Assembly (NCBI GenBank): GCA_017552715.1
Contig: JAFZOW010000014.1
Coordinates: 1 to 64,000 of the forward strand
Direction of reading: 5' to 3'
Source: Lachnospiraceae bacterium
GTDB lineage: Bacteria; Bacillota; Clostridia; Lachnospirales; Lachnospiraceae
Length of the DNA stretch: 64,000 nucleotides
Shown: one piece after another, positions 35,356 to 44,191 of the stretch
Numbering within the stretch: position 1 is the first letter of the stretch
How the letters are laid out: each line of letters starts with the position of its first letter
Notes under the pieces: model-generated
What the model saw: the letters and a program-made list of their open reading frames with translations, nothing else
Databases searched by the model: none
Told to the model about the DNA's origin: nothing
Translations under genes and position numbers: made by a program

Positions 35356-35389
35356 TCCGGGCATCACATTGCATGGAAAGGAATTTCTT

Positions 35390-35785
35390 ATGAAGATCGC
35401 ACTGATCGCGCATGATGCAAAAAAGAAACTGATGCAGAACTTCTGTATCGCATATCGCGGGATACTGTCCAAGCATGAGGTGTTTGCCACAGGCACCACG
35501 GGAAGGCTGGTGGAAGAGGTGACCAACCTGACGGTGCACAAATTCCTTGCGGGCAATCTGGGGGGTGAGCAGCAGATCGGAGTTCAGATCGAACATAACC
35601 AGATCGACCTGGTGATCTTTCTGCGAGATCCCTTAAATCCCATGAACCATGAGGTGGATACCATCAAACTCTTAAGGCTCTGCGATATGCACAATATCCC
35701 GCTGGCTACGAACCTTGCCAGCGCCGAGCTTATGATCAAGGCCCTGGACAGGGGAGAACTGGAGTGGCGTGAATTCTATAAGTAA
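35390..35785 (+). CDS. mgsA: Methylglyoxal synthase
   Basis: 131 aa from ATG 35390 (GGAAAGGAAT upstream). It converts dihydroxyacetone phosphate to methylglyoxal and phosphate, a bypass that relieves sugar-phosphate build-up. IALIAHDAKK, FATGTTG (phosphate loop), GGEQQIG and IFLRDPLNP with the catalytic Asp region are all present. Full length for the family. It follows rodA in the same direction and overlaps the next gene by 17 bases. Confidence 0.95.
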   Translation: MKIALIAHDAKKKLMQNFCIAYRGILSKHEVFATGTTGRLVEEVTNLTVHKFLAGNLGGEQQIGVQIEHNQIDLVIFLRDPLNPMNHEVDTIKLLRLCDMHNIPLATNLASAELMIKALDRGELEWREFYK

Positions 35786-36740
35786 AAGATCCTGTATCGC
35801 CATATTGCTTGCGGCCCTTCTCTGTGGCTGCGAAAAGGAGGCTCCGGAGCTGCCCTACGGAAGCCTTTCTTCTGATCCCGTTTATTCGGCCGGGGGCATT
35901 ACCGAACAGATGAAGCTGCCTCTTTTTGCTGAAGAGCTGTGTGCGGCGGCGGAGGATATCACGGAGAAGAGCACCATCCATAAGGACCGCGTGAAGGCGG
36001 CCTGTGTTTATGACGTGGATGCAAAACAGGTGCTTTACAGTTATAACGCTAATGAGCAGCTGAGTCCTGCTTCCCTTACAAAGGTGATGACGGCTCTGGT
36101 GACCCTGGAGAACTGTAGCAATCTGGATGAGAAGGTCACGGTTGGTGAGGAGAAGATCCGGGAGGAAGGTGCCCAGCTCTTTAACCTGAAGGAAGGCGAC
36201 CATATCACCGTGCGGGATCTGCTCTATGCCACTTTGGTGCATTCCGGTAATGATGCGGCCCTGGCTCTGGCGGTCTATATCGGTGGCAGTGAAGAAGCTT
36301 TTGTGGAGATGATGAACGCCAAAGCGGCGGAGCTGGGAGCCAGCCATACCCATTTCACCAATCCCCACGGGCTTACCAATGAAGAGCATTACACCTGCGC
36401 CTATGACCTTTATCTGATGTTCAATGCGGCGGCACAGTATCCCGAGTTCCTGGATATCGTGGGAACATCCAAATATACCATCACATATACCACGGCGGAA
36501 GGGGCCATCACCACCAAGGAGATCCAGACCACCAACCAGTATCTCAGCGGAGGGAGCAGGAATCCCTTAAGCGTTACCATCGAAGGGGGCAAAACGGGCA
36601 GCACTTCCGCGGCCGGGAAATGCATCATCCTTTATGCCGTTTCGCCGGATTCCCACCCCTATATCGTAGTGGTGATGGGGGCGGAAGATTTTGACAGCCT
36701 GTATAATATCGCAACGCAGCTTTGCGATGATACCATCTAA
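35769..36740 (+). CDS. D-alanyl-D-alanine carboxypeptidase (S11), predicted lipoprotein
   Basis: 323 aa, GTG start within mgsA. A short signal with a lipobox-like LCGC (Cys21) suggests lipid anchoring, unusual for this family, which is normally held by a C-terminal amphipathic helix; no such helix is seen, in keeping with a changed anchor. Catalytic motifs: SLTK with Ser102 and Lys105, SGN at 159-161, KTG at 275-277. It trims pentapeptide stems in the wall, fitting its place after the elongasome genes. Confidence 0.88.
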   Translation: MNSISKRSCIAILLAALLCGCEKEAPELPYGSLSSDPVYSAGGITEQMKLPLFAEELCAAAEDITEKSTIHKDRVKAACVYDVDAKQVLYSYNANEQLSPASLTKVMTALVTLENCSNLDEKVTVGEEKIREEGAQLFNLKEGDHITVRDLLYATLVHSGNDAALALAVYIGGSEEAFVEMMNAKAAELGASHTHFTNPHGLTNEEHYTCAYDLYLMFNAAAQYPEFLDIVGTSKYTITYTTAEGAITTKEIQTTNQYLSGGSRNPLSVTIEGGKTGSTSAAGKCIILYAVSPDSHPYIVVVMGAEDFDSLYNIATQLCDDTI

Positions 36741-36747
36741 AATCCTC

Positions 36748-36776
36748 TTGAAAACAGGGGGCTTTTGGTATATAAT
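36748..36776 (+). promoter_or_regulatory. Promoter before the P-loop protein
   Basis: TTGAAA (36748-36753), 17 bases, TATAAT (36771-36776); start about 36783, leader about 33 nt including CGGAGGG. Confidence 0.75.
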
Positions 36777-36815
36777 GAAAACACTAAATCATTAAGCAAT
36801 TCGGAGGGTTATCAC

Positions 36816-37235
36816 ATGATTCAACTTATCGTCGGAAACGAGGGCAAGGGCAAGACCAGAGAGATGCTGGACAAGGTCAACGCCGAGATCAAGGAAGCGT
36901 CCGGCAATATCGTTTTTCTCGATAAAAACACCAAACACATGTATGAACTGAATAACCGTATCCGTCTGGTGGATGTTTCTGAATATGATTTCACCTCCAC
37001 CGATGAGTTTTACGGATTCATCTGCGGGATCATCTCCCAGGATCACGATCTGGAACAGCTTTATTTCGATAATTTCAAGAGGATCGCCTGCGTCAGCAAC
37101 GAGGATCTTGAGAAGGTCCTTGATAAGTTCAAGAAGCTGAGCGAGGCCAGAAACGTACGTTTCTGCATCAGCATTGCCGTATCTGAGGCAGAGATCCCTG
37201 CAGCGTTTAAGGATGACATCGTGGTTTCCCTCTAA
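36816..37235 (+). CDS. Small P-loop protein of unknown function
   Basis: 139 aa from ATG 36816, after CGGAGGG. It starts directly with a Walker A-like GNEGKGKT (about 7-14), then a short alpha/beta domain (IVFLDKN, IRLVDVSEYD). The C-terminal RFCISIAVSEAEIP could hold a strand-end acidic residue. No membrane segment. Conserved next to hlyD-yggS-sepF in related genomes as far as I recall, but without a known role. A nucleotide-binding switch protein is the cautious description. Confidence 0.7.
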   Translation: MIQLIVGNEGKGKTREMLDKVNAEIKEASGNIVFLDKNTKHMYELNNRIRLVDVSEYDFTSTDEFYGFICGIISQDHDLEQLYFDNFKRIACVSNEDLEKVLDKFKKLSEARNVRFCISIAVSEAEIPAAFKDDIVVSL

Positions 37236-37244
37236 AGAGAGGAT

Positions 37245-38639
37245 ATGAGTAAAGGCAGTAAGCAAAGCGGTATTGTAGTTAGTGCAAAATGGGGCAGATG
37301 GTTCTTTTTCCTCCTGCTCCTTTTTCTTGCGTATATCATTTTTCTTTTTTCACAGCTTCTGGCGAAGGGGGATGTACCTTCCTATCAGGTGCGTTCCGGC
37401 TCTCTGGCCCTCAGCAACAAGTTCCGGGGTGTGGTATTGCGTGATGAAGAGGTGGTGAACGGCTCTGATACGGGCTACATCGCCTATTTTGCCCGGGAAG
37501 GGGAACACTTAAGTGTGGGAGACATGGTCTACGCCATTGATGAGACCGGCTCCTTAAGCGAGCTTACCGCCGGCAACGACAGCGGGGAAAGTGCTTTGAG
37601 CGATTCGGAGCTTACGGAGCTGCGGGGGCAGATCATGGATTTTTCCGCGGATTTTACTCCGGAAAGCTTTTATAAGAGTTACGATTTCCTCTACAGCCTT
37701 AACGGAAGTCTGCTGCGTCTGGCCAATGCCAGTATGATGAACAGCTTAAACGAGATCGGCGGGAATTATACGGCAGAGCTGGTAAAGCTTTCCTATACCC
37801 AGCGTTCCGGCTATGTGATCTACCATATCGACGGGATGGAAAGCCTTTCCGTGAACGGCATCACGCCGGAGCTTTTCGACGAGGCGGCTTACGAAAAGAC
37901 ACAGCTGGGCAATCATGCCCTGGTGGATGCGGGGGCGCCGGTCTACAAGCTGCTCACCGGGGAGGACTGGAGCGTGGTGATCCCCGTGGAGCCGGAGCGG
38001 GCCATGAAGCTGAAGGAGGAAGGCTATGTCCGGGTGCGTTTCCTGAAAAACCGTCAGGAGCTCTGGGCGGCGGTGAGCCTTTTTCCTTACAGTGATGAGA
38101 TCACCTACTGCGTGCTGGATTTCAATACTTCCGTGGTGAACTTCTGTACCGACCGTTTCCTGGAGATCGAGCTGGTGGAGAGCAATGAGAGCGGACTGAA
38201 GATCCCGCTTTCCTCCATCGTTCACAAGGAATTTTTCCTGGTACCCAAGACCTATGTGGTGGAAGAGCTTGAGGATCACCACTGCATCTTCCTGCGTAAG
38301 ACCTTCCTGGAGGACGGCAGCGTAGAGGCCAGGCGGCTGGAGATCGAGGTATACGCTGCCGATGACGAGAATTATTATGTGGATGACAGTCAGCTCCGTA
38401 TCGGGGATTATCTGCTGCGTCAGGGGGACCAGGCGGAGTTTCCGGTGAGCCAGAAGGGGGAACTGGTGGGTGTTTACAATATCAATAAGGGCTATGCGGA
38501 TTTCCGCCAGATCAACATACTTTACCAGAATGACGAATATGCCATCGTGAAGTCCAATACGGTATACGGTCTTAGCGAATACGACTATATCGCGCTGGAT
38601 GCTTCGGCGCTGACGGACGATTCCTTCGTCTTTGAATAA
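37245..38639 (+). CDS. HlyD-like membrane-anchored periplasmic-adaptor-type protein
   Basis: 464 aa. A cytoplasmic N-terminus of about 16 residues, one membrane helix (WFFFLLLLFLAYIIFLFSQLL), then an extracellular part beginning with a lipoyl/barrel-sandwich strand pair (GVVLRDEEVV...GYIAYFAREGEHLSVGDMVYAI), a helical middle and a C-terminal barrel. It is the type often labelled HlyD-family beside sepF in Clostridia. No transporter ATPase lies nearby, so an export role is doubtful; a structural role at the division site would fit the neighbours but is inference. Confidence 0.7.
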   Translation: MSKGSKQSGIVVSAKWGRWFFFLLLLFLAYIIFLFSQLLAKGDVPSYQVRSGSLALSNKFRGVVLRDEEVVNGSDTGYIAYFAREGEHLSVGDMVYAIDETGSLSELTAGNDSGESALSDSELTELRGQIMDFSADFTPESFYKSYDFLYSLNGSLLRLANASMMNSLNEIGGNYTAELVKLSYTQRSGYVIYHIDGMESLSVNGITPELFDEAAYEKTQLGNHALVDAGAPVYKLLTGEDWSVVIPVEPERAMKLKEEGYVRVRFLKNRQELWAAVSLFPYSDEITYCVLDFNTSVVNFCTDRFLEIELVESNESGLKIPLSSIVHKEFFLVPKTYVVEELEDHHCIFLRKTFLEDGSVEARRLEIEVYAADDENYYVDDSQLRIGDYLLRQGDQAEFPVSQKGELVGVYNINKGYADFRQINILYQNDEYAIVKSNTVYGLSEYDYIALDASALTDDSFVFE

Positions 38640-38688
38640 GGATAAGTGAAATAACGGCCCTTTTCTGTGGCCGGATCGGGGGTTAAAT

Positions 38689-39369
38689 ATGACGATATCG
38701 GAAAAACTGGATCAGGTACAGAATACCATCAACTCAGCCTGCCTTCGGGTGGGAAGGGATCCTTCCGAGGTGACGCTCATTGCCGTGAGCAAGACCAAAC
38801 CGGTGGAGCTTTTGCAGGAGGCCTATGATGCGGGAGTGCGCAACTTCGGCGAAAACCGCGTGCAGGAGCTGGGGGTAAAGATCCCGTCCCTGCCGGAGGA
38901 CATCCGCTGGCATATGATCGGTCATCTGCAGACCAATAAAGTAAAGAATATCGTAGGGAAGGTACAGCTGATCCACAGCGTGGACAGTCTGCATCTGGCG
39001 GAAGCCATCAATGAGCGGGCGAGCCTGCTGGGGATGGTACAGGATATACTGCTGGAAGTAAATGTGGCGGGAGAAGAGAGCAAATTCGGGACCGCCGATC
39101 TGGAGGCAAATGCACAGCTGGTCCGGGAGATCAGCGAACTGAAGAACCTCCGCCTTTGCGGCCTGATGACAGTGGCTCCCTGGGTGGAGGATGCGGAAGA
39201 GAACCGGGAGATCTTTCGTTCCCTGCATGATTTTGCTTATGGGGAACTGAAGGGCTGTCTTCCCGAAAGGCCGATCCTGTCCATGGGCATGAGCGGGGAT
39301 TTTACGGTGGCCGTGGAAGAGGGAGCTACCCATGTGCGGGTAGGGACATCCATTTTCGGGGAAAGGTGA
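38689..39369 (+). CDS. PLP homeostasis protein, YggS/YlmE family
   Basis: 226 aa single-domain alanine-racemase-fold protein that binds PLP without known catalysis and maintains B6 and amino-acid balance. LIAVSKTKPVE holds the PLP lysine (about residue 36); NFGENRVQE, WHMIGHLQTNK, HSVDS, GLMTVAP and SMGMSGDF follow in the normal order. It sits just before sepF, as in the Firmicute ylm cluster. Confidence 0.94.
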   Translation: MTISEKLDQVQNTINSACLRVGRDPSEVTLIAVSKTKPVELLQEAYDAGVRNFGENRVQELGVKIPSLPEDIRWHMIGHLQTNKVKNIVGKVQLIHSVDSLHLAEAINERASLLGMVQDILLEVNVAGEESKFGTADLEANAQLVREISELKNLRLCGLMTVAPWVEDAEENREIFRSLHDFAYGELKGCLPERPILSMGMSGDFTVAVEEGATHVRVGTSIFGER

Positions 39370-39391
39370 TCCTGATATAAACTTAATGGAG

Positions 39392-39418
39392 CAGGGCGGA
39401 TCTTCCACCCTGTTTTTT
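39392..39418 (+). terminator. Intrinsic terminator after yggS
   Basis: CAGGGCGGA / TCCACCCTG (one mismatch) with a TCT loop, then six T. Confidence 0.8.
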
Positions 39419-39457
39419 ATGCTGTCTATATGGGCTATATCAGACAGTGTGAATGGC

Positions 39458-39484
39458 GTTTACATAAGTAGTTTACATAAGTTA
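39458..39484 (+). repeat. Tandem 13-base direct repeat upstream of sepF
   Basis: GTTTACATAAGTA (39458-39470) is followed at once by GTTTACATAAGT-TA (39471-39484). The core TKACATAA recurs in both downstream promoters (39486, 39574) and at 39593. It looks like an operator array; no regulator is identified. Confidence 0.65.
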
Positions 39485-39513
39485 TTGACATAATATATGA
39501 GCGGGTTTTTATG
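39485..39513 (+). promoter_or_regulatory. Upstream sepF promoter (P1)
   Basis: TTGACA (39485-39490), 17 bases, TTTATG (39508-39513); a good -35 box with a poor -10 box, abutting the direct repeats. Any transcript would cross a CAGC/GCTG hairpin plus T6 at 39540-39560. Confidence 0.45.
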
Positions 39514-39539
39514 TTAACCAAGCCCAATCCCAATAAAAT

Positions 39540-39560
39540 CAGCGATTTTTGCTGTTTTTT
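39540..39560 (+). terminator. Attenuator-like hairpin between the two sepF promoters
   Basis: CAGC-GATTTTT-GCTG followed by six T. The stem is short but could stop part of the P1 transcripts. Confidence 0.4.
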
Positions 39561-39572
39561 CGTAAAAAAGTG

Positions 39573-39601
39573 TTGACATAAAGATTTTTTTGTTACATAA
39601 T
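39573..39601 (+). promoter_or_regulatory. Proximal sepF promoter (P2)
   Basis: TTGACA (39573-39578), 17 bases, CATAAT (39596-39601); start about 39608, leader about 60 nt. Confidence 0.7.
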
Positions 39602-39669
39602 GGTGACGTATTATGAGAGCGGGGGAAGACAGGAACCCGTAGTAAAGTTAAGCTTGGAGGATGAAAAAA

Positions 39670-40140
39670 ATGGCAGCTTTCAGTAACCTGGTAGCAGCAG
39701 TAAACAGCAGATTCGGCAGGAATGATGATTACTACGATGACTATCTTGATGATGAGGAATATGTAGAAGAGAAGCCGGTCAAGAAGAGTAAGCCTGCCAA
39801 GCAGAGCTTTGGTAAGATCTCTCCTTTCACAGGCTCCAGAAAAGCCGAGGAAGCAGAAGCTTCCCATGAGGTTGTTTCTCTGGCACCTACTGCTTTTGAG
39901 AATGCTCAGGCCATAACCGAGAAGCTCCTGGATGGCTGCACTGTGATCCTTAATACGGAGAGCTGTGATGATGCACTTGCAAAACGGATACTGGATTACA
40001 CCTGCGGTACCGTATATGCGCTGAACTGCTCGCTGGTTCGCATCTCATTCTCTTCATCCAATTCGCCGAAGGGCGTATATGCCATCACTCCGGAAGACAC
40101 CAATATCTCGGGTGACTTCCAGGAAGATTTCATGTCGTAA
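39670..40140 (+). CDS. sepF: Cell division protein SepF
   Basis: 156 aa from ATG 39670; the ATG at 39661 touches the GGAGG and is too close. The N-terminus (MAAFSNLVAAVNSRFG) is the amphipathic membrane-binding helix, followed by an acidic Asp/Tyr/Glu stretch and a basic linker. The C-terminal SepF domain (about 70-150) has FENAQAITEKLLDGCTVILN, AKRILDYTCGTVYAL and YAITPEDTNISGD. It anchors FtsZ and bundles filaments at mid-cell. It is transcribed from its own double promoter and closed by a terminator, so it can be controlled separately from yggS. Confidence 0.9.
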   Translation: MAAFSNLVAAVNSRFGRNDDYYDDYLDDEEYVEEKPVKKSKPAKQSFGKISPFTGSRKAEEAEASHEVVSLAPTAFENAQAITEKLLDGCTVILNTESCDDALAKRILDYTCGTVYALNCSLVRISFSSSNSPKGVYAITPEDTNISGDFQEDFMS

Positions 40141-40180
40141 CACTATTACATCCTCTCAATGTGTTATATGGGTAGTGGGG

Positions 40181-40203
40181 GGCCGGGCTTGCGCCCGGCC
40201 TTT
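40181..40203 (+). terminator. Intrinsic terminator after sepF
   Basis: A perfect 8-bp GC stem GGCCGGGC / GCCCGGCC with a TTGC loop, then TTT. Confidence 0.85.
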
Positions 40204-40235
40204 CGCTTAAGGCTTTATTATTCCGGAGAATCGAA

Positions 40236-41342
40236 ATGTCTTATAAGATCACAGTCAATATGAACAAGAAGCCCATCTATGATATCCTGATAGGATCCGA
40301 TCTGTCTGGTCTGAAGCAGGCCCTGGCGGATCTGGGTTATGAAGGCCGCCGCGCAGCCATCGTTACCGACAGCAATGTGGAAGCGCTCCATGCCGAAAGC
40401 CTCAAAGAAACCCTTGGGGATCTTTTCTCCGAGCTCTTTGTCACTTCTTTCCCCGCCGGGGAAGAGAGCAAGAATATGGATACCGTGCTTGCGGTGACCC
40501 GGTCCTTCCTGGAGCACCGCATGGACAGGCATGATGTTGTGCTGGCCCTGGGGGGCGGCGTCACGGGGGATCTGGCCGGCTTTTGTGCAGCCATCTATAT
40601 GCGGGGGATCGATGTGGTGCAGATCCCGACTACTCTTCTGGCCATGGTGGATTCTTCCGTCGGTGGAAAGACGGGAGTGGACCTGGATGAGTATAAGAAC
40701 ATGCTGGGAGCCTTCAAGATGCCCCGGCTGGTATACATCAACTGTTCTTTCTTAAACAGTCTGGACGGCCGTCAGTTTTATGCCGGCATGGCTGAAGTCA
40801 TGAAATACGGGCTGATCATGGATGCTTCCTTTTATGAATGGATCATTTCCCATTTATATGAGATCCATGAAAGGGATGCTGCGGTCATGGAAGAGCTGAT
40901 CGAGCATTGCTGTATCTGCAAGCAGCGTATCGTGGAAAGGGATCCTACCGAACAGGGAGACCGGGCATTGCTCAATTTCGGCCACACCATAGGTCATGCC
41001 ATCGAAAAGCACAAAAACTTCTCCCTGCTGCACGGGGAGTGCGTGGCCCTGGGGAGCGTGGCTGCTGCCTTCATTTCCTATAAAAAGGGAAAGCTTTCCA
41101 AGGACGAGTATTATGAGATACGCGACATGTTTGTTCCCTTCAATCTGCCCATCAGTATAGAAGATATCGATGCGGAGGAGGTGCTCAGGCTCTGTCACTC
41201 CGATAAAAAGGCCTCAGGCAGCGGTATACGTTTTGTATTGCTTAAGCGTGTCGGCAAGGCCTGCATTGATGCCACCCTTACGGATGAGGATATCATGGAA
41301 GGTATCAAAGAGATCGAGTATTGCGAGGATAATGAATTATGA
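40236..41342 (+). CDS. aroB: 3-Dehydroquinate synthase
   Basis: 368 aa. Second step of the shikimate pathway: converts DAHP to 3-dehydroquinate using NAD+ and a divalent metal. ALGGGVTGDLAGF (NAD binding), QIPTTLLAMVDSSVGGKTGVD, EVMKYGLI and FGHTIGHAIEK with metal ligands are all intact. ATG 40236 follows GGAGAAT. It overlaps lspA by four bases (ATGA). No other shikimate gene is nearby. Confidence 0.95.
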   Translation: MSYKITVNMNKKPIYDILIGSDLSGLKQALADLGYEGRRAAIVTDSNVEALHAESLKETLGDLFSELFVTSFPAGEESKNMDTVLAVTRSFLEHRMDRHDVVLALGGGVTGDLAGFCAAIYMRGIDVVQIPTTLLAMVDSSVGGKTGVDLDEYKNMLGAFKMPRLVYINCSFLNSLDGRQFYAGMAEVMKYGLIMDASFYEWIISHLYEIHERDAAVMEELIEHCCICKQRIVERDPTEQGDRALLNFGHTIGHAIEKHKNFSLLHGECVALGSVAAAFISYKKGKLSKDEYYEIRDMFVPFNLPISIEDIDAEEVLRLCHSDKKASGSGIRFVLLKRVGKACIDATLTDEDIMEGIKEIEYCEDNEL

Positions 41343-41890
41343 AGGATAAAAGATCAGTCGGGATGATCCCGGTGGATATAGCGATCTTTGTGCTGGGGCT
41401 GTTTTTGGACCAGCTTAGCAAGTATCTGGTGCGGGCCGGGCTGCCGGAACATCAGTTTATAGAACTGATCCCGGGCTGGCTGCAGATCTACCATCACGAA
41501 AACAGCGGGGCTACCTGGGGGATGCTGCAGGGCCAGACGCTGTTCTTTATCTTTATAGCGGTGGCTGTATTCTGTGCCCTGATATTCCTGATCCTTCGTA
41601 TCCCGAAGGAAAAGAAGTACATAAGGCTTCACATAGCCCTGAGCATGATACTGGCTGGAGCTGTGGGAAATACAATAGACCGCATCATGAAGCGTTCGGT
41701 CACGGATTTTATCTATGCGGTGATCATACACTTTCCCGTATTCAATGTTGCGGATATGTATATCGTGATCGCTACCTTCTGGCTTGTGATCATGGTGCTG
41801 TTCATATATAAGGATGATGATCTTCGTTTTGTGGGCAGCGGACGGACGGATACAAAGCGTAAGCCGGAGGCGGAGGAAGAGGAGGATTGA
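41339..41890 (+). CDS. lspA: Lipoprotein signal peptidase (signal peptidase II)
   Basis: 183 aa with four membrane helices. Removes signal peptides from prolipoproteins ahead of the lipidated cysteine. NSGATWGM, GNTIDR and FNVADM carry the two catalytic aspartates. An acidic C-terminal tail of about 20 residues is longer than usual. It serves lipoproteins such as the opp binding protein and the carboxypeptidase of this window. It overlaps aroB upstream and rluD downstream, so the three are co-translated. Confidence 0.94.
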   Translation: MKDKRSVGMIPVDIAIFVLGLFLDQLSKYLVRAGLPEHQFIELIPGWLQIYHHENSGATWGMLQGQTLFFIFIAVAVFCALIFLILRIPKEKKYIRLHIALSMILAGAVGNTIDRIMKRSVTDFIYAVIIHFPVFNVADMYIVIATFWLVIMVLFIYKDDDLRFVGSGRTDTKRKPEAEEEED

Positions 41891-42816
41891 AGGAATATCG
41901 CTTCGTAGTCAGTGAAGAGCAGGAGGAGGAACGGCTGGACAGGGTTCTGGCTTCCCTTTTGCCGGACAGTTCGCGAAGCTTTCTCCAGCGTCTGATCAAA
42001 AACGGCAGTGTGGTACTGAATGCTCAGGGCGCAAAACCCGCAACGCTTCTAAAGAGCGGGGATGTGATAGAACTCAGTCTGCCTGAGGCTAGTCTGCCGG
42101 AGATACCGGCTGTGGATATCCCACTGGATATCGTGTATGAAGATGAAGATCTGCTTGTGGTCAATAAGCCCCAGGGCATGGTTGTACATCCTGCTCCGGG
42201 GCATTATGATGATACACTGGTAAATGCCCTGCTTTATCACTGTAAGGACTTATCCGGCATAAACGGAGTAATGCGGCCGGGTATCGTGCACAGGATCGAC
42301 AGGGATACCAGCGGGCTGCTCATGGTATGCAAGAATGATGAGGCCCACAGAAAGCTGGCGCTGCAGCTGGCCGAACACAGTATACAGCGGGAATACCGTG
42401 CCATTGCCCTGGGTGTGATAAAGGAGGATGAGGGGCATGTGGATGCTCCCATAGGCCGTGACAGCACGGACCGTAAGCGTATGTGCGTACACAGCGATCT
42501 GCTCCATGCCCGCGAGGCATATACGCAGTATTATGTGGAAGAGCGTTTTGGGGATTGTACTTATATACGCTGCCGTCTGAGGACGGGGCGGACGCACCAG
42601 ATCCGTGTTCATATGGCACATATCGGCCATCCCATACTGGGAGATCTGGTTTACGGTCCGAAAAAAATGCCCTACGGCTCACTTACCAGGGGGCAGGTAT
42701 TACATGCGGCGCTTTTGGGCTTTGTACATCCCCGGACAGGGGAAGAAATGCTCTTTTCGGCCCCTTTACCCGATAATTTTGCACAGATACTTAAAAAATG
42801 CAGATGTTCACTATAG
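41887..42816 (+). CDS. RluD-type 23S rRNA pseudouridine synthase
   Basis: 309 aa from TTG 41887, overlapping the lspA stop, with GAGGAGGA upstream. An N-terminal S4 RNA-binding domain (about 15-75, RLDRVLASLLPDSSRSFLQRLIKNG) is followed by the RluA catalytic domain with the signature HRIDRDTSGLLM, whose Asp is the nucleophile, then GRTHQIRVHMAHIGHPILGD. The lspA-rluD pair is common in Firmicutes. The exact rRNA target (1911/1915/1917 by analogy) is not shown by sequence. Confidence 0.92.
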   Translation: MKEYRFVVSEEQEEERLDRVLASLLPDSSRSFLQRLIKNGSVVLNAQGAKPATLLKSGDVIELSLPEASLPEIPAVDIPLDIVYEDEDLLVVNKPQGMVVHPAPGHYDDTLVNALLYHCKDLSGINGVMRPGIVHRIDRDTSGLLMVCKNDEAHRKLALQLAEHSIQREYRAIALGVIKEDEGHVDAPIGRDSTDRKRMCVHSDLLHAREAYTQYYVEERFGDCTYIRCRLRTGRTHQIRVHMAHIGHPILGDLVYGPKKMPYGSLTRGQVLHAALLGFVHPRTGEEMLFSAPLPDNFAQILKKCRCSL

Positions 42817-42833
42817 TAATCTGTAATATTTGT

Positions 42834-42850
42834 GGTATGATGGACTTATG
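42834..42850 (+). promoter_or_regulatory. Extended -10 promoter with start on the ATG
   Basis: TGG-TATGAT (42833-42841) is an extended -10 box; the seventh base after it (42848) is the A of the ATG. No -35 box and no ribosome site are apparent. A leaderless message is predicted. Confidence 0.5.
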
Positions 42851-44191
42851 AACTTTGATGAAGAAGAAAAGAAAAAATACTTTCACATGGGCCTGACCTT
42901 TTTCCTGGCGGCCTGCGCTATCGTACTCTTCCTTATGCTCATCATGAACATAGGAAAAGTAATGGAAGGGGTAAGGCAATTCCTGAAGATCTGTACCCCC
43001 ATCATCGATGGGCTTGTGCTTACCTATCTTCTGGCTCCCATAGTCAACTGGATCGAAAACCGCTGGATCTATGCGCGTCATTCCGAATGGCTCTTTAAAG
43101 GGAAAGTCGGGGAAGCAAAGGGCAAGGTAAAGAAAAAGGTCCGCGCTTTCGCCATTTTCCTTACTTATGCGCTCTTTATCCTGCTTGTGGTGGGGCTTCT
43201 GAGCCTGGTCATCCCCGAGATCGCCAAGAGCGTGCAGAGCATAGCCCGTAATTATCCCGAATATATCGATAATTTCGTGAACTGGGCCAATGCCATGCTG
43301 GAAAAGCATCCGGATCTGGAGCAGGATTTCAACTCCCTGATGGAGCGTTATTCCGACACGCTGAATGAATGGATCAACGACAATATCCTCGGCAAAGCCA
43401 ACGAATTCCTGATGGGGATACTTTCCGGCGGTCTGAACATACTGAAGGGCCTTTTGAATTTTGCCATCGGCATGATCATCGCCCTGTATCTGCTGAACAG
43501 CAAGGAGCTTATGGTGGGTCAGGCCAAGAAGGTGATCTACGCTCTGCTCAAAAAGGATACCGCCAACGCCTTCATTCATAATGTAAGATATACCAACAAG
43601 ACATTCCTGGGCTTCTTTGGCGGAAAGCTGATCGATTCGCTGATCATCGGCTTCCTGTGCTTTATAGCCACCACCATCATCGGTACGCCTTATGCCCTGC
43701 TGGTGAGTGTGATCGTGGGTGTGACCAATATCATTCCCTTCTTCGGGCCTTTTATCGGTGCGATCCCCAGTGCTTTCCTGATCCTGCTGGTAGATCCCAA
43801 GCAGTGCCTGTATTTTGTGATCATGGTGCTCATCCTCCAGCAGCTGGACGGAAACATCATCGGTCCGCTGATCCTGGGTTCCAAGACCGGCCTTTCCGGC
43901 TTCTGGGTGATCTTTGCCATCACCATTTTCGGCGGGCTCTTCAGCTTCGGCGGCATGCTGATCGGTGTTCCCGTATTTGCGGTGATCTATACCGGAGTGG
44001 GTTCCCTGATCAAGACCAAGCTGGATCAGAAAAAACTGACGGACGATACCAAACGTTATGTTCATGTGGATTATATTAATGATGATGATGAGTTTATCCG
44101 TCTTCCGAAGGAAGAAGTTAAGAATGTTATGAGCAAGAAGGATTTCAAGAGTACTTTTCTGAAGAAAGGAAAGGAGAAGGACGATGCATGA
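42848..44191 (+). CDS. AI-2E family (PerM/YdbI-like) membrane permease
   Basis: 447 aa. About eight membrane helices with a large soluble loop between the third and fourth (about 150-215), and the conserved FFGKLIDSLIIG-like segment (FFGGKLIDSLIIGFLCF), NIIPFFGPFIGAIPSA and ILQQLDGNIIGPLILG. Members include the autoinducer-2 exporter TqsA and Na+/H+ antiporters, so the substrate cannot be assigned. ATG 42848 is preferred to an upstream TTG at 42830. It overlaps the next gene by eight bases. Confidence 0.88.
   Translation: MNFDEEEKKKYFHMGLTFFLAACAIVLFLMLIMNIGKVMEGVRQFLKICTPIIDGLVLTYLLAPIVNWIENRWIYARHSEWLFKGKVGEAKGKVKKKVRAFAIFLTYALFILLVVGLLSLVIPEIAKSVQSIARNYPEYIDNFVNWANAMLEKHPDLEQDFNSLMERYSDTLNEWINDNILGKANEFLMGILSGGLNILKGLLNFAIGMIIALYLLNSKELMVGQAKKVIYALLKKDTANAFIHNVRYTNKTFLGFFGGKLIDSLIIGFLCFIATTIIGTPYALLVSVIVGVTNIIPFFGPFIGAIPSAFLILLVDPKQCLYFVIMVLILQQLDGNIIGPLILGSKTGLSGFWVIFAITIFGGLFSFGGMLIGVPVFAVIYTGVGSLIKTKLDQKKLTDDTKRYVHVDYINDDDEFIRLPKEEVKNVMSKKDFKSTFLKKGKEKDDA

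Noticed and set aside
34102..35556. 484-codon - strand frame opposite rodA
   Set aside because: Shadow of a membrane-protein gene; His/Gln-rich, no start signals.
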